Source: Helicobacter ailurogastricus
Lineage (GTDB): Bacteria; Campylobacterota; Campylobacteria; Campylobacterales; Helicobacteraceae
Length of the DNA stretch: 64,000 bases
Reading direction: 5' to 3'
NCBI RefSeq assembly: GCF_001282945.1
Contig: NZ_CDMG01000004.1
Span: 217,503-281,502, forward strand
Shown: positions 17,126-25,741 of the stretch, in pieces
Layout of the letters: every line of letters begins with the position of its first letter
Position numbering within the stretch: the stretch's first letter is position 1
Made by a program: the position numbers and the translations under genes
Notes under the pieces: model-generated
Told to the model about the DNA's origin: nothing
The model's input: the letters and a program-made list of their open reading frames with translations, nothing else
Databases searched by the model: none

Positions 17126-18253
17126 TTAAGGCGGGTTGTGTTTAAAAAACTTCGCCACCACCTCGCCCTCTGTGGGAGTGGGGAAAAATATATCTAAGTT
17201 GGGCGAAATGAACACCCTAGAGCCCTCCCTAACGATGATAATGGGCTTTAAGTTGCTCTTGTCCTTTAAGATTTGGGCGATGATTTGGTTTAAGCCCATC
17301 CCCGTTTGGCGGGTCAGTTGCATGAGCAAGAAGTCGCCAAAGAGATTATTTTTGCCTGTTTTATTGGCAAGGGCTGAGGTCAAGGCGATCAACAGCCCAT
17401 TAGAGAGGGTGGAGACCAATAAGGGCATGCCATAGCGTTGGAAGTTGTGCGTGATCATTTGCCCGACCAAACCGCTATAACCCTTGACATCCGCCCCCTT
17501 AGCGTTGGTGAGCGTGATATTGACCCCTTGCGGGGTGATGATGCGACTCCACACAATGTCTAGGCGGTATTCGCCTATTTTGTTGTTGTTGCTGTAATAA
17601 CCGATGACTTTTGAGCCTTTAGGGATGAGCACCGCCCTCCCCATGTTGGCGAAAATGTCGCTCTCCACTTGCGCCACAACCTTGCCGGCAAGCTGGGAGC
17701 TAATGGGCGTTACTAAAAACGCGGGGATCATTTTATCGGCAGTGATGGTGCGCAGCAGGCGGTTTTCATGCGTGGCTAAATCGTGGGTTTTTAAATTTTC
17801 AAAGTGGCTTGCCCCATAGTCGATCTCTTTTTCTTGTGACTCTTCAAAGCCTTGAATGCGCTCATTGAGAGCGTTTTCAATGTCTAATTCCTCTTGGGTG
17901 GGTTCAGCGGGCTCTAGCTCTTGTTCTTGCTCTTCTTGTGGCTGGGCTTCTTGGGGGGGCTCTACTTCTTGGGGCGGGGGGGCTTTTTTGGCTTGCTCTA
18001 ATTGTGCTTTTAAATTGGCGATCTCTTTGGCATTTTCTTGCAAGAGTGCTTGCAAGTGGGCAATCTTGGGGTCCTCTTTAGGTGGGGGTTCTTTAGGCGG
18101 GGGTGTAAAAAGATAGTCGGCTAGGGGGTAATTGGTGTCTTTTAAATCCAACACTTCGGGGGCTTTTTTGGGTTTGTTGAGGATTAAGGAAGCAACAAAC
18201 ACCGCCACCATTGCGCCCCCAAAAAACAAAGCCTTTTTCACAAAGGGCTTCAT
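17126..18253 (-). CDS. comB10: Competence protein ComB10 (VirB10/TrbI family)
   Basis: A 375-residue inner-membrane protein of the ComB DNA-uptake system, a type IV secretion relative. It has a short cytoplasmic N-terminus and one transmembrane segment (ALFFGGAMVAVFVASLIL, about residues 8-25). A proline/lysine-rich periplasmic linker follows (TPPPKEPPPKED), then a Q/E-rich coiled region and a C-terminal VirB10 beta-barrel domain (LIPKGSKVIGYYSNN). The start overlaps the comB9 stop by four bases. Two runs of seven C lie in the linker coding sequence (17953-17959 and 17976-17982, seen as G on the plus strand) and could slip, but both are short. Confidence 0.9.
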   Translation of the reverse strand: MKPFVKKALFFGGAMVAVFVASLILNKPKKAPEVLDLKDTNYPLADYLFTPPPKEPPPKEDPKIAHLQALLQENAKEIANLKAQLEQAKKAPPPQEVEPPQEAQPQEEQEQELEPAEPTQEELDIENALNERIQGFEESQEKEIDYGASHFENLKTHDLATHENRLLRTITADKMIPAFLVTPISSQLAGKVVAQVESDIFANMGRAVLIPKGSKVIGYYSNNNKIGEYRLDIVWSRIITPQGVNITLTNAKGADVKGYSGLVGQMITHNFQRYGMPLLVSTLSNGLLIALTSALANKTGKNNLFGDFLLMQLTRQTGMGLNQIIAQILKDKSNLKPIIIVREGSRVFISPNLDIFFPTPTEGEVVAKFFKHNPP

Positions 18254-19149
18254 TTAACTTTACGCACGCAAGCGTGGATTTTGCCCTCTCTTAGAGTCCA
18301 CTTAGCGGCGATGTCCTCGGCGATGAGGTAATCGCCCACAATGCGGGTGTTGATGGGGTTGTCATAGCCATCCACGACTTTATACGCCACGGGGAATTTC
18401 ACGCTGGAGCGGTGGCTGTCAAATTTAAAGTAAGTGAAGTGCTTGTCGTTAAAAATGTCAAGCGGCTGAATGCGGGCTTTAAAAGCGGCTTTACACAGCC
18501 ACAAACAAAACCACGCCCGCCTTTTGCCCCCAAGCACCCGATAACCCCGTTGCATTTGGCTTTTATCCACTAAAAGCACATTGCCCCCCGTGCCGATTTT
18601 TAAGAATTGCTGATTGGTGGGGGTTTGGGGCTTGTTTTCAAGCGTGGCTAGGGGCTGGCCCTGCGCCTGCTTGTCCATAAAAAAGTGCTGGTTAGACACA
18701 TAGACATTTAAAATCGGGTTTTTGGGGCTGGTAAAAGTTGTGGAGAAAATGTAAAAGGCATAGATTTTACCGCTCGCTCCGATGACATTTAAATTCGAGT
18801 CGATCCCCACCTCTAGGGGCTTGATTAAGAGCACATTGCGCCCTAGCGTTTTGGTACTAAAACCGATGTCATCTCCCAGCACCACCTCAGCGATGGGTTC
18901 GCTAAAAACGAGGGTCGTAACCATGGCGTAGCGTAAGCGCAATTTTGGCATCTGCCCGAGTTTGTAATCAATAAAAAGCGTGTTATCTAAGTCGCCATGT
19001 GCCCTGCTAAAAAAGCTGTTTTGGATGGCGTGTAGGTCTTGGATCGTGTGCTCTTGGGGGGATTCTTGGCCGTCCTCGCTTTCTAAAACTTGAGCCAAAC
19101 ACACACAAGGGAGCACAACACACAACAAAAACCTAAGAAATCCCCACAT
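18250..19149 (-). CDS. comB9: Competence protein ComB9 (VirB9 family)
   Basis: About 299 residues with a Sec signal peptide (MWGFLRFLLCVVLPCVCLA), a VirB9/CagX-like N-terminal domain (LRYAMVTTLVFSEPIAEVVLGD) and a C-terminal beta domain (YFKFDSHRSSVKFPVAYKV). Together with ComB10 it forms the periplasmic-to-outer-membrane part of the DNA-uptake channel. The in-frame ATG at 19158 lies inside a perfect TATAAT, so ATG 19149 is the more likely start and the mRNA may be nearly leaderless. ComB8, which precedes comB9 in H. pylori, is absent here: flgI follows on the other strand. Confidence 0.88.
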   Translation of the reverse strand: MWGFLRFLLCVVLPCVCLAQVLESEDGQESPQEHTIQDLHAIQNSFFSRAHGDLDNTLFIDYKLGQMPKLRLRYAMVTTLVFSEPIAEVVLGDDIGFSTKTLGRNVLLIKPLEVGIDSNLNVIGASGKIYAFYIFSTTFTSPKNPILNVYVSNQHFFMDKQAQGQPLATLENKPQTPTNQQFLKIGTGGNVLLVDKSQMQRGYRVLGGKRRAWFCLWLCKAAFKARIQPLDIFNDKHFTYFKFDSHRSSVKFPVAYKVVDGYDNPINTRIVGDYLIAEDIAAKWTLREGKIHACVRKVK

Positions 19150-19156
19150 AGAGGGC

Positions 19157-19165
19157 ATTATAACA
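19157..19165 (-). promoter_or_regulatory. Extended -10 promoter of comB9-comB10
   Basis: TGT-TATAAT on the minus strand is a perfect extended -10 element. Its 3' end is only eight bases from the preferred comB9 ATG (19149), so transcription would begin at or within two bases of that codon. Confidence 0.5.
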
Positions 19166-19239
19166 GACTAAAACAACGCTTTTGCGCCAAAGTCTAGGGG
19201 CTTAGATTTTTTAAAAGATATTTGGGTAAAATCTAAACC

Positions 19240-20283
19240 ATGTTTAAAAAATGCGCTTGGGTTTTGTGCTTGTGTGGGGCGTTAGGTGTGTCCTTGCACG
19301 CCGAGAAAATTGAGGATGTCGCCAATATCGTGGGCGTGCGCGACAACCAGCTGATCGGCTATGGTTTGGTGATCGGGCTTAATGGCACGGGGGATAAGTC
19401 GGGCTCAAAATTTACCATGCAATCCATCGCCAACATGCTAGAGAGTGTGAATGTCAAGGTGTCGCCCGATGACATTAAGTCTAAAAATGTCGCCGCTGTG
19501 ATGATCACCGCGACCCTACCCTCCTTTGCAAGACAGGGCGATAAAATTGATGTACAAATCTCCTCCATCGGGGATGCAAAGTCGATCGATCACGGCGTGC
19601 TGGTGATGACCCCTTTGACCGCCATTGATGGCAACATCTACGCCATCGCGCAAGGGAGTGTGAGTCTAGGCAACTCGGCTAATTTGCTTTCAGGTACGAT
19701 TGTCAATGGGGCGACCATTGAGCGCGAAGTGGTCTATGATTTGGCGCATAAAAATGCCATGACTTTGAGCCTAAAACGCCCCGACTTTAAAAACGCCGTG
19801 AAAATCCAAGAAGCCCTAAACAAAGCCTTTAAAGAACCCGTAGCCCTAGCCATTGACCCTAAAACGATCAAGCTAAAAAAGCCCGAAAAACTCACCATGG
19901 TCGAGTTTTTGGCTTTAATCCAGGAAGTCAATATTGACTACAGCAACCAAAATAAGATCATCATTGACGAGAAGTCGGGCACGGTGGTGGCGGGCGTGGA
20001 TATTGAGGTGCATCCGGTGGTTGTAACAAGTGGGGACATCACGATTAAAATCACCCCCGAGCCTTTAGAGCCTAAAAAGGGTAAGGCGAAAAAGGACATT
20101 GCCAAACTAGGGCCAAACACCGCCCTAGACACGAAAGAAAATATTTTAAGCACGCCCAAAGCCACGATCGCTAGCGTGGTGAAGGCGTTGCAAAAAATCG
20201 GGGTGGGGTCTAAGAGCATCGTTTCTATCCTAGAGGCCATGAAAAAAAGCGGCGCGATCAGCGCAGAAATGGAGGTCATATGA
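19240..20283 (+). CDS. flgI: Flagellar P-ring protein FlgI
   Basis: A 347-residue periplasmic P-ring subunit of the flagellar basal body. The signal peptide is at residues 1-21 (ALGVSLHA cleavage region). It is followed by the highly conserved FlgI start [21 protein letters not shown] and the [11 protein letters not shown] block. Downstream conserved parts include [18 protein letters not shown]. The stop overlaps the next ATG (ATGA). A TAAAAT -10 candidate lies about 15 bases before the start (19227-19232). Gene order flgI-flgJ-flgS matches what I remember of H. pylori HP0246-HP0244. Confidence 0.96.
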   Translation: MFKKCAWVLCLCGALGVSLHAEKIEDVANIVGVRDNQLIGYGLVIGLNGTGDKSGSKFTMQSIANMLESVNVKVSPDDIKSKNVAAVMITATLPSFARQGDKIDVQISSIGDAKSIDHGVLVMTPLTAIDGNIYAIAQGSVSLGNSANLLSGTIVNGATIEREVVYDLAHKNAMTLSLKRPDFKNAVKIQEALNKAFKEPVALAIDPKTIKLKKPEKLTMVEFLALIQEVNIDYSNQNKIIIDEKSGTVVAGVDIEVHPVVVTSGDITIKITPEPLEPKKGKAKKDIAKLGPNTALDTKENILSTPKATIASVVKALQKIGVGSKSIVSILEAMKKSGAISAEMEVI

Positions 20284-20600
20284 TCAAAAATAACCTAGAC
20301 ATTTACAACAACTACCTAGCCAATAAACTAGACGCGAACAAGCTTAAAAACGCCAAGGGGGGCAAGCTAGAGGATCAACAGCTTAAAACCCAAACCGATG
20401 CTTTCGAGTCTTTGCTCTTAAAATTCATGCTCGACACCGCCCTAAAGCTAGACAACCCGCTTTATCCTAAGCAAGCGGGCAGCGAGATTTACCAATCCAT
20501 GTATAAAGACTCGCTCTCAAACCAATTAAGCGGGCATTTTGGGTACAGCGAATTGTTGTTTAACTTCTTAAAAGAGCAAGAGGCGCAGAAAAAAGGGTGA
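20280..20600 (+). CDS. flgJ: FlgJ-like flagellar rod-binding protein (N-terminal domain only)
   Basis: A 106-residue protein matching only the rod-cap half of FlgJ ([39 protein letters not shown]). The C-terminal muramidase domain found in enterobacterial FlgJ is missing, which is usual in epsilonproteobacteria. It should chaperone rod assembly in the periplasm. It overlaps flgI by four bases and flgS by four bases, so it is translationally coupled on both sides. Confidence 0.8.
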   Translation: MIKNNLDIYNNYLANKLDANKLKNAKGGKLEDQQLKTQTDAFESLLLKFMLDTALKLDNPLYPKQAGSEIYQSMYKDSLSNQLSGHFGYSELLFNFLKEQEAQKKG

Positions 20601-21613
20601 GCCCGCTTGTGGATCAAAACATCTTAGACAACATAGGCGGGCAAGACAGACAAGAGCTCTTGCGTTTGCTGAATGAGTTTATCTTGCAAAGCTATAAGGT
20701 TGAAAAAGAGTTTAAAGACTATAAAGCCCTTTACGAGTGGGTGATTGAAATTTTACCCCAAGCCATTTGGGTGATTAATGAAAACAAAAGCTTTTTTTAC
20801 AAAAACAGCAAGGCGATCGAGAGCCAAGAGGTCTTTGAAAAAGCCAAAGCTTTAGGTTTTAACACCGAGATTGAGCATGCGGGCAAGAACTACCTTTTCC
20901 AAAACAACAAAATCCAAGGTAAGGAGATCATCACCGCCACAGACATCACCAAGCAAAAACGCCAAGAGCGCTTGGTCTCTATGGGTAAAATCTCCGCGCA
21001 CTTGGCGCATGAGATTAGAAACCCTGTGGGCTCGATCTCGCTTTTAACTTCGGTTTTGCTTAAAAAAGTGGATGACAAGACCAAACCCATTGTCTTTGAG
21101 TTGCAACGCGCGCTGTGGCGCGTGGAGCGCATCATTAAGGCGACTTTATTATTTTCTAAAGGCGTGCATGCCAATAAAATCCCCCAAAGCTTGAGCCTGC
21201 TAGAAGATGAGATCAAAGAAGCTCTAAACCAATACAGCTACACCAAAGACATTAGCTTAAAAACCGCCATCGCCCCCTTGATGGCATCCTATGATTTAAG
21301 CCTGCTTTCCATCGCTTTGCAAAACTTTTTATACAACGCCATAGACGCGATTGAGGAGGGAGCTGAAGAGGAGGGGCATATTGAGGTGTGCGCCTTTGAG
21401 GAAAACGAGTGGGTGGTGTTTCACATTAAAGACGATGGCAAAGAAGTTTTGGATAAAGAATTGTTGTTTGAGCCCTTTGAAACCACGAAATTGAAGGGCA
21501 ATGGGCTAGGCTTGGCCTTATCCTTGCAAGTCGTGCAAGCGCACGGGGGCAAAATCACTTTGCTAGAGAGCGCAGAAAAAACCTTTGAAATCCGCATTTT
21601 AAAAGACTTATAG
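20597..21613 (+). CDS. flgS: Flagellar sensor histidine kinase FlgS
   Basis: A 338-residue cytoplasmic histidine kinase with no transmembrane segments. A helical N-terminus and PAS-like region are followed by the H-box [14 protein letters not shown] (phospho-acceptor His about residue 137), N-box [12 protein letters not shown] and G-box [13 protein letters not shown]. In Helicobacter, FlgS phosphorylates FlgR and turns on sigma-54-dependent mid-class flagellar genes. It starts at GTG 20597, overlapping the flgJ stop. It is somewhat shorter than the H. pylori protein as I remember it, mainly at the N-terminus. Confidence 0.9.
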   Translation: MSPLVDQNILDNIGGQDRQELLRLLNEFILQSYKVEKEFKDYKALYEWVIEILPQAIWVINENKSFFYKNSKAIESQEVFEKAKALGFNTEIEHAGKNYLFQNNKIQGKEIITATDITKQKRQERLVSMGKISAHLAHEIRNPVGSISLLTSVLLKKVDDKTKPIVFELQRALWRVERIIKATLLFSKGVHANKIPQSLSLLEDEIKEALNQYSYTKDISLKTAIAPLMASYDLSLLSIALQNFLYNAIDAIEEGAEEEGHIEVCAFEENEWVVFHIKDDGKEVLDKELLFEPFETTKLKGNGLGLALSLQVVQAHGGKITLLESAEKTFEIRILKDL

Positions 21614-21635
21614 GCATCGCTAGTTTATGCTTTTG

Positions 21636-21644
21636 TGCTATGAT
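21636..21644 (+). promoter_or_regulatory. Extended -10 promoter upstream of metG
   Basis: TGC-TATGAT lies 29 bases before the metG ATG, just after flgS, and would make metG independent of the flagellar operon. Confidence 0.5.
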
Positions 21645-21672
21645 AGGCCTTTTTTTAGGTTAAAGGTCTTCC

Positions 21673-23544
21673 ATGCAAAAGATGTTTGTTTCAACCCCGA
21701 TTTACTATGTCAATGACAGCCCGCATTTAGGGCACGCCTACACAACTTTTATCGCCGACATGCTAAAGAAATACCACAGCCTTAAGGGCAAAGAGGTGTT
21801 TTTACTCACGGGTACAGACGAACACGGGCAAAAAATCGCTTTGAGCGCGGCCAAGCACGGGTTAAGCCCCCTAGAATATGCGTCAAAAATCAGCCAAAAC
21901 TTTAAACTAGAATGGGATCATTTTAAAATCGATTACAACTATTTTGTCCGCACGACAGACAGGGCGCACGAACAAGCCGTACAACACGCCTTCGAGTCTA
22001 TGCTCCAAAAAGGCGACATTTATAAGGGTACTTACGAGGGGGCGTATTGCGTGAGTTGCGAGAGTTTTGCCACCAACAGCACCACCTGCCCGGATTGCAA
22101 CCGACCCACAACAAAGGTCGCTGAAGAGAGCTACTTTTTTAGATTGAGCCGTTATCAAGACAGACTTTTAGAGTTTTACGACAAACACCCCAGTGCCATT
22201 TTGCCCCTTTTTAGACGCAACGAGGTTTTAAGCTTTATCAAGCAGGGGTTATATGATTTATCCATCACCCGCACGAGTTTTGAGTGGGGCATTGCCCTGC
22301 CTGCCCACTTAAACGAGCCTAAACATGTCGTGTATGTGTGGCTGGATGCTCTTCTTAGCTATGTGAGCGCGCTAGGCTATGGCGCTGGCGGGGCGCAAAT
22401 GGGCTATTTTGACAACGCCATGCACATTGTGGGTAAGGACATTTTGCGCTTCCACGCCATCTATTGGGTTGCCTTTTTAATGAGCCTAGAGCTGCCCCTT
22501 TTTAAGCAGCTTTGCGTGCATGGGTGGTGGATGATTGAGGGCGTGAAAATGAGTAAGAGCATCGGCAATGTGCTAAACGCTCAAGAGCTGGCAAATGTCT
22601 ATGGCTCTGAGCCCTTGCGCTATTTTCTCTTAAGAGAAGCCCCGCTAGGCCAAGATGGGGATTTTGGCGTGCAGGCTTTGGTGCGCCGCTCTAATGCCGA
22701 CTTGAGCAACACTCTAGGCAATTTAGTACAAAGGCTCTCAGGCCTGCTAAAGCCCTTTGGCGGGCGCATTGAAAGCGGCCATGTCCGCACGCACTACGCC
22801 CCCTTGTATACTAAGTGGCAAGCGCAATTAGAAAGCCTAGAGCCCTATTTGCTAGATTTGCAACTGCACCGCTATTTAGAGGAGCTGTGGCGAGTCTTTG
22901 AGGGGTGCAATGCGGCCATTGCCAAAGAACAGCCGTGGGCGCTTGCCAAAACCGACCCTCAAAAAGCGATGGCACTACTTGCCCTCGTGGCGACTTTTTT
23001 AGCTAAAAGCGTGTTTTTCCTCTACCCCGTGTTGCCTGAAAGTGCTTACAAATTGGCCCAGTGGCTCAATCTCTCTTTAGACCATGAGAATTTTAAGGCG
23101 TGTGTGCAACCTAGCTATTTGCTCCCCGCCTTAAGCTTGCCCCCCATCAAAGCACTTTTCCCCAAGCTAGAAGTGCAAGAAACACAAAAAGCACAAGCTG
23201 TGGATGCATCTAAAGAGGTTGTGGCGGTCAAATTTGAAGACTTCAGCAAGCTAGACATCCAAGTTGGCACAATCACCAAAGCTGAAAGAGTGCCTAAGAG
23301 CGATAAACTCTTGTGCTTTCAAATAGACTTTGGCGGGCAGGTGCGCCAAATTTTATCGGGCATTGGCTTGCACTATAACCCCGAGGATTTAGAGGGCAAG
23401 CAAGTGTGCGCTTTATTAAACCTACCCCCCCGCAAAATGCTAGGGCTAGTGAGTGAGGGCATGGTTTTAAGCGCAAGTGACAAAGAGGGGCTAACTCTCA
23501 TCGCCCCCCTAGTGCCCACCAGCAATGGGGCGAAAATCGGCTAG
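21673..23544 (+). CDS. metG: Methionyl-tRNA synthetase
   Basis: A 623-residue class I synthetase. The HIGH-type motif is in YYVNDSPHLGHAYTT (about residues 12-26). A single zinc knuckle follows with four cysteines, CVSCESF and TCPDCNRP. KMSKS is intact in VKMSKSIGN (about 293-301). The C-terminus is an EMAP-like tRNA-binding domain (FEDFSKLDIQVGTI ... PRKMLGLVSEGM) that also drives dimerisation. Its stop overlaps the GTG of the next gene (TAGTG). The order metG, HP0418-like, cmoB, HP0420-like, cgt is what I remember from H. pylori HP0417-HP0421. Confidence 0.96.
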   Translation: MQKMFVSTPIYYVNDSPHLGHAYTTFIADMLKKYHSLKGKEVFLLTGTDEHGQKIALSAAKHGLSPLEYASKISQNFKLEWDHFKIDYNYFVRTTDRAHEQAVQHAFESMLQKGDIYKGTYEGAYCVSCESFATNSTTCPDCNRPTTKVAEESYFFRLSRYQDRLLEFYDKHPSAILPLFRRNEVLSFIKQGLYDLSITRTSFEWGIALPAHLNEPKHVVYVWLDALLSYVSALGYGAGGAQMGYFDNAMHIVGKDILRFHAIYWVAFLMSLELPLFKQLCVHGWWMIEGVKMSKSIGNVLNAQELANVYGSEPLRYFLLREAPLGQDGDFGVQALVRRSNADLSNTLGNLVQRLSGLLKPFGGRIESGHVRTHYAPLYTKWQAQLESLEPYLLDLQLHRYLEELWRVFEGCNAAIAKEQPWALAKTDPQKAMALLALVATFLAKSVFFLYPVLPESAYKLAQWLNLSLDHENFKACVQPSYLLPALSLPPIKALFPKLEVQETQKAQAVDASKEVVAVKFEDFSKLDIQVGTITKAERVPKSDKLLCFQIDFGGQVRQILSGIGLHYNPEDLEGKQVCALLNLPPRKMLGLVSEGMVLSASDKEGLTLIAPLVPTSNGAKIG

Positions 23545-24500
23545 TGGATGTCTGTGAAGTGGTGGCGGTTACAAGGGGGGTTTTAAAGACCGAGCCTTTT
23601 GTGCGCACCTTTACCCACGCCACAGCCAAGCTCGATCGGGTAAGAAGGGGGAGCCTGTTTGCCGCCTTTAACCCCTCTTGCATTGAGGAGGCCGTGCGGC
23701 TTGGGGCTTATGGGGTGCTCTTTGAAAAAAGCGCGCCCATCAGCGACCCTGAAATTGCGTGGATTTGCGTAGAAAATTTACAAGAGGCGGTCAATAAACT
23801 CCTTTATTACAAATTCCTAGACGCGCCCCTTACAATCTTTACCCTCACGCCTTTAGAGTTGGAGCTGTTTAGCAAACTTGCTAAAGCCCCCGGGGTGTGC
23901 GCCTTTGAAGAGGACACGCTAGAACTGTTGAATTTGGATTTAAACAACCTACACACTTTGCTTTTGACCCACACCCCGCCTAAGTTAAACGCAAAAAAAC
24001 CCGCAAATACCCCCCCCTTTACACTCTTGCAGGCGCAATTATTTTCTATGGCCCTGCGTTATAAAGACCAACGGCACGATTTAAAAATCTCAGGACTTTA
24101 CACCCTAGAGTTGGCGCGGGTGCTCAATCTTTGCGAGGATTTGGGGCTAGAGGCAAATTTAAGCCACCTAGGCACGCTCAATAGCATGCAACCCCACTAC
24201 ACCAACAAACGCCTAGAGCTTTGCGCTTTCGGGCAGAGTGAGCGGATTTTAATCCACGAAAGACAAGTCGCTAAATTGCCTCGCATGCTCGCGTTTGTCA
24301 AAAAAACCGCCCCCTATCACAAGCCGGCTATTTTTAGCCAAGAGCCTTTGGCGTTAGAGCATGTGCGCTATCAAAATCTGCAAGAGTTACAGGATTTGCT
24401 TTGCAAAAAAGATTTTTCTTTAGGTTTTGTGCTAGGAGAAATCCCCTTACAAGCCCTTTGGCGCAAACCGCCTTTAAGGAGTTTATTTGACTCGTTGTGA
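23544..24500 (+). CDS. Protein of unknown function with a Mur-ligase N-terminal-like domain (HP0418-like)
   Basis: A 318-residue protein with GTG start 23544 overlapping the metG stop. The N-terminus (VRRGSLFAAFNPSCIEEAVRLGAYGVLFE, quoted here in two overlapping pieces: VRRGSLFAAFNPS and EEAVRLGAYGVLFE) resembles the UDP-MurNAc-binding domain of MurE/MurF. The glycine-rich P-loop of the Mur ATPase domain is absent, so it is unlikely to be an active ligase. A run of eight C (24010-24017) encodes TPPF. The end overlaps the TTG start of cmoB by 14 bases. The function is unknown; substrate binding or regulation of wall synthesis is only a guess. Confidence 0.6.
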   Translation: MDVCEVVAVTRGVLKTEPFVRTFTHATAKLDRVRRGSLFAAFNPSCIEEAVRLGAYGVLFEKSAPISDPEIAWICVENLQEAVNKLLYYKFLDAPLTIFTLTPLELELFSKLAKAPGVCAFEEDTLELLNLDLNNLHTLLLTHTPPKLNAKKPANTPPFTLLQAQLFSMALRYKDQRHDLKISGLYTLELARVLNLCEDLGLEANLSHLGTLNSMQPHYTNKRLELCAFGQSERILIHERQVAKLPRMLAFVKKTAPYHKPAIFSQEPLALEHVRYQNLQELQDLLCKKDFSLGFVLGEIPLQALWRKPPLRSLFDSL

Positions 24501-25305
24501 GGGCGCACACAAGGGGGTGCGTGTCTCTTTGCCCCTCGATGCATCTTTGGAGCAAATTTATCGCGAGGCTTTGGCATTAAAGCCGTGGCGCAAAGGCCCT
24601 TTTTGCTTTTTTCAAGGCGATCGGCATGCCGATCGCGGTTTTTGCATTGATAGCGAATGGCAAAGTTATATGAAATGGGATTTGATCAAGACGGCGGTTA
24701 ATTTAGAGGGCCTAGAGGTGGGCGACATCGGGTGTAACAATGGCTACTATCTTTTTTGCATGCAAGGCTTAAAACCCAAAAGTTTAACAGGTTTTGACCC
24801 AAGCGCGCTCTATGAAAAGCAATTTAAATGGCTCAATGGCTTTTTAAAAACCCCTATTGTCTATGAGAGGCTGGGCGTGGAGGATTTACGCACCTATGCT
24901 AAACGCTTTGACGCGCTCTTTTGTTTGGGCGTGCTTTATCACAGAAAAGACCCACATAACACGCTAAAAGCCTTGCACATGGGCTTAAAACCCAGCGGGG
25001 TGTTGGTGTTAGACACTTTGGTTTTTAACAGCCCCCTAGAGGTGGCGCTTTGTCCTAGCACTTACGCCAAAATGTCTAATGTCTATTTTATCCCTAGCAT
25101 AAAAGCCTTGCAAAACTGGGCTTTTAAAGCCGGCTTTAAAGAGTGCTTTCTTTTGGCCTTAAGCCCCACAACCACGCAAGAGCAGCGCAAAACCCCTTGG
25201 ATTGAGGGGTTGAGTCTAGAATCCTTTTTAGACCCGTCAGATTCCACTAAAAGCATAGAGGGCTATCCTGCTCCCACTCGGGGGTATTTTATCTTGCGTA
25301 AATGA
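24487..25305 (+). CDS. cmoB: tRNA U34 carboxymethyltransferase CmoB
   Basis: A 272-residue SAM-family protein that transfers a carboxymethyl group from carboxy-SAM to 5-hydroxyuridine-34 of tRNA. The family pattern WRKGPF, then DSEWQSYMKWD, the SAM loop DIGCNNGYY (about residues 78-86) and FCLGVLYHRKDP (about 143-154) is clearly CmoB. It starts at TTG 24487 within the upstream gene; length is near that of other epsilonproteobacterial CmoB and shorter than E. coli. No cmoA gene is visible in the window. Confidence 0.88.
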   Translation: MTRCEGAHKGVRVSLPLDASLEQIYREALALKPWRKGPFCFFQGDRHADRGFCIDSEWQSYMKWDLIKTAVNLEGLEVGDIGCNNGYYLFCMQGLKPKSLTGFDPSALYEKQFKWLNGFLKTPIVYERLGVEDLRTYAKRFDALFCLGVLYHRKDPHNTLKALHMGLKPSGVLVLDTLVFNSPLEVALCPSTYAKMSNVYFIPSIKALQNWAFKAGFKECFLLALSPTTTQEQRKTPWIEGLSLESFLDPSDSTKSIEGYPAPTRGYFILRK

Positions 25306-25315
25306 AAGGAAAAAC

Positions 25316-25741
25316 ATGGAAACGCCAATACCAATAGAAGAGGGCTTGCTGGTTTGCTCCAAGCTCGATCAAACCCTTTGCGCCGATTTGGTGTCCTTTG
25401 GGAACAATAAAGCCACCGTGTGCTTCACGCCTAAGGAGTTTATGCTGTGTGAAGAGGATGTGGTGCATGCGGGCTTTATTGTGAGTGCGGCGAGTTTTGC
25501 CGCTTTGTGTGCGCTCAACAAGAAAAACAGCCTCATCTCTTCTATGAAGTTAGGCCTGCTAGCCCCCATTGAGCTGAAACAAGAAGTCTATTTCAACGCC
25601 GTGGTCATGCACGCCAGCTCTAAAAAATGCGCCGTGCATGTGGAGGGGGAGTTTATGGAGATTAGAGTTTTTGAAGGGGATTTTGAGATTTTGGTTTTTG
25701 AAAAACGCCCTTTCAAGTTTAATTTTAAGGAAGATCAGTGA
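25316..25741 (+). CDS. Hotdog-fold protein (HP0420-like, possible thioesterase)
   Basis: A 141-residue protein whose core EEDVVHAGFIVSAASFAALCAL matches the HGG-type helix of hotdog thioesterases, here VHAG rather than HGG. The C-terminal strands (VYFNAVVMHASSKKCAVHVEGEF, a typical central beta-strand pair) support the fold. The AAGGAAAAAC ribosome binding site precedes ATG 25316. Its TGA overlaps the GTG of cgt, so the two are translationally coupled; a role in acyl or lipid metabolism linked to glucosylated cholesterol would be an inference. Catalytic activity is not established. Confidence 0.65.
   Translation: METPIPIEEGLLVCSKLDQTLCADLVSFGNNKATVCFTPKEFMLCEEDVVHAGFIVSAASFAALCALNKKNSLISSMKLGLLAPIELKQEVYFNAVVMHASSKKCAVHVEGEFMEIRVFEGDFEILVFEKRPFKFNFKEDQ

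Noticed and set aside
24010..24017. Run of eight C in the HP0418-like gene
   Set aside because: Short, in frame, and the gene is overlapped on both sides by coupled genes; slippage is possible but I see no evidence for it.
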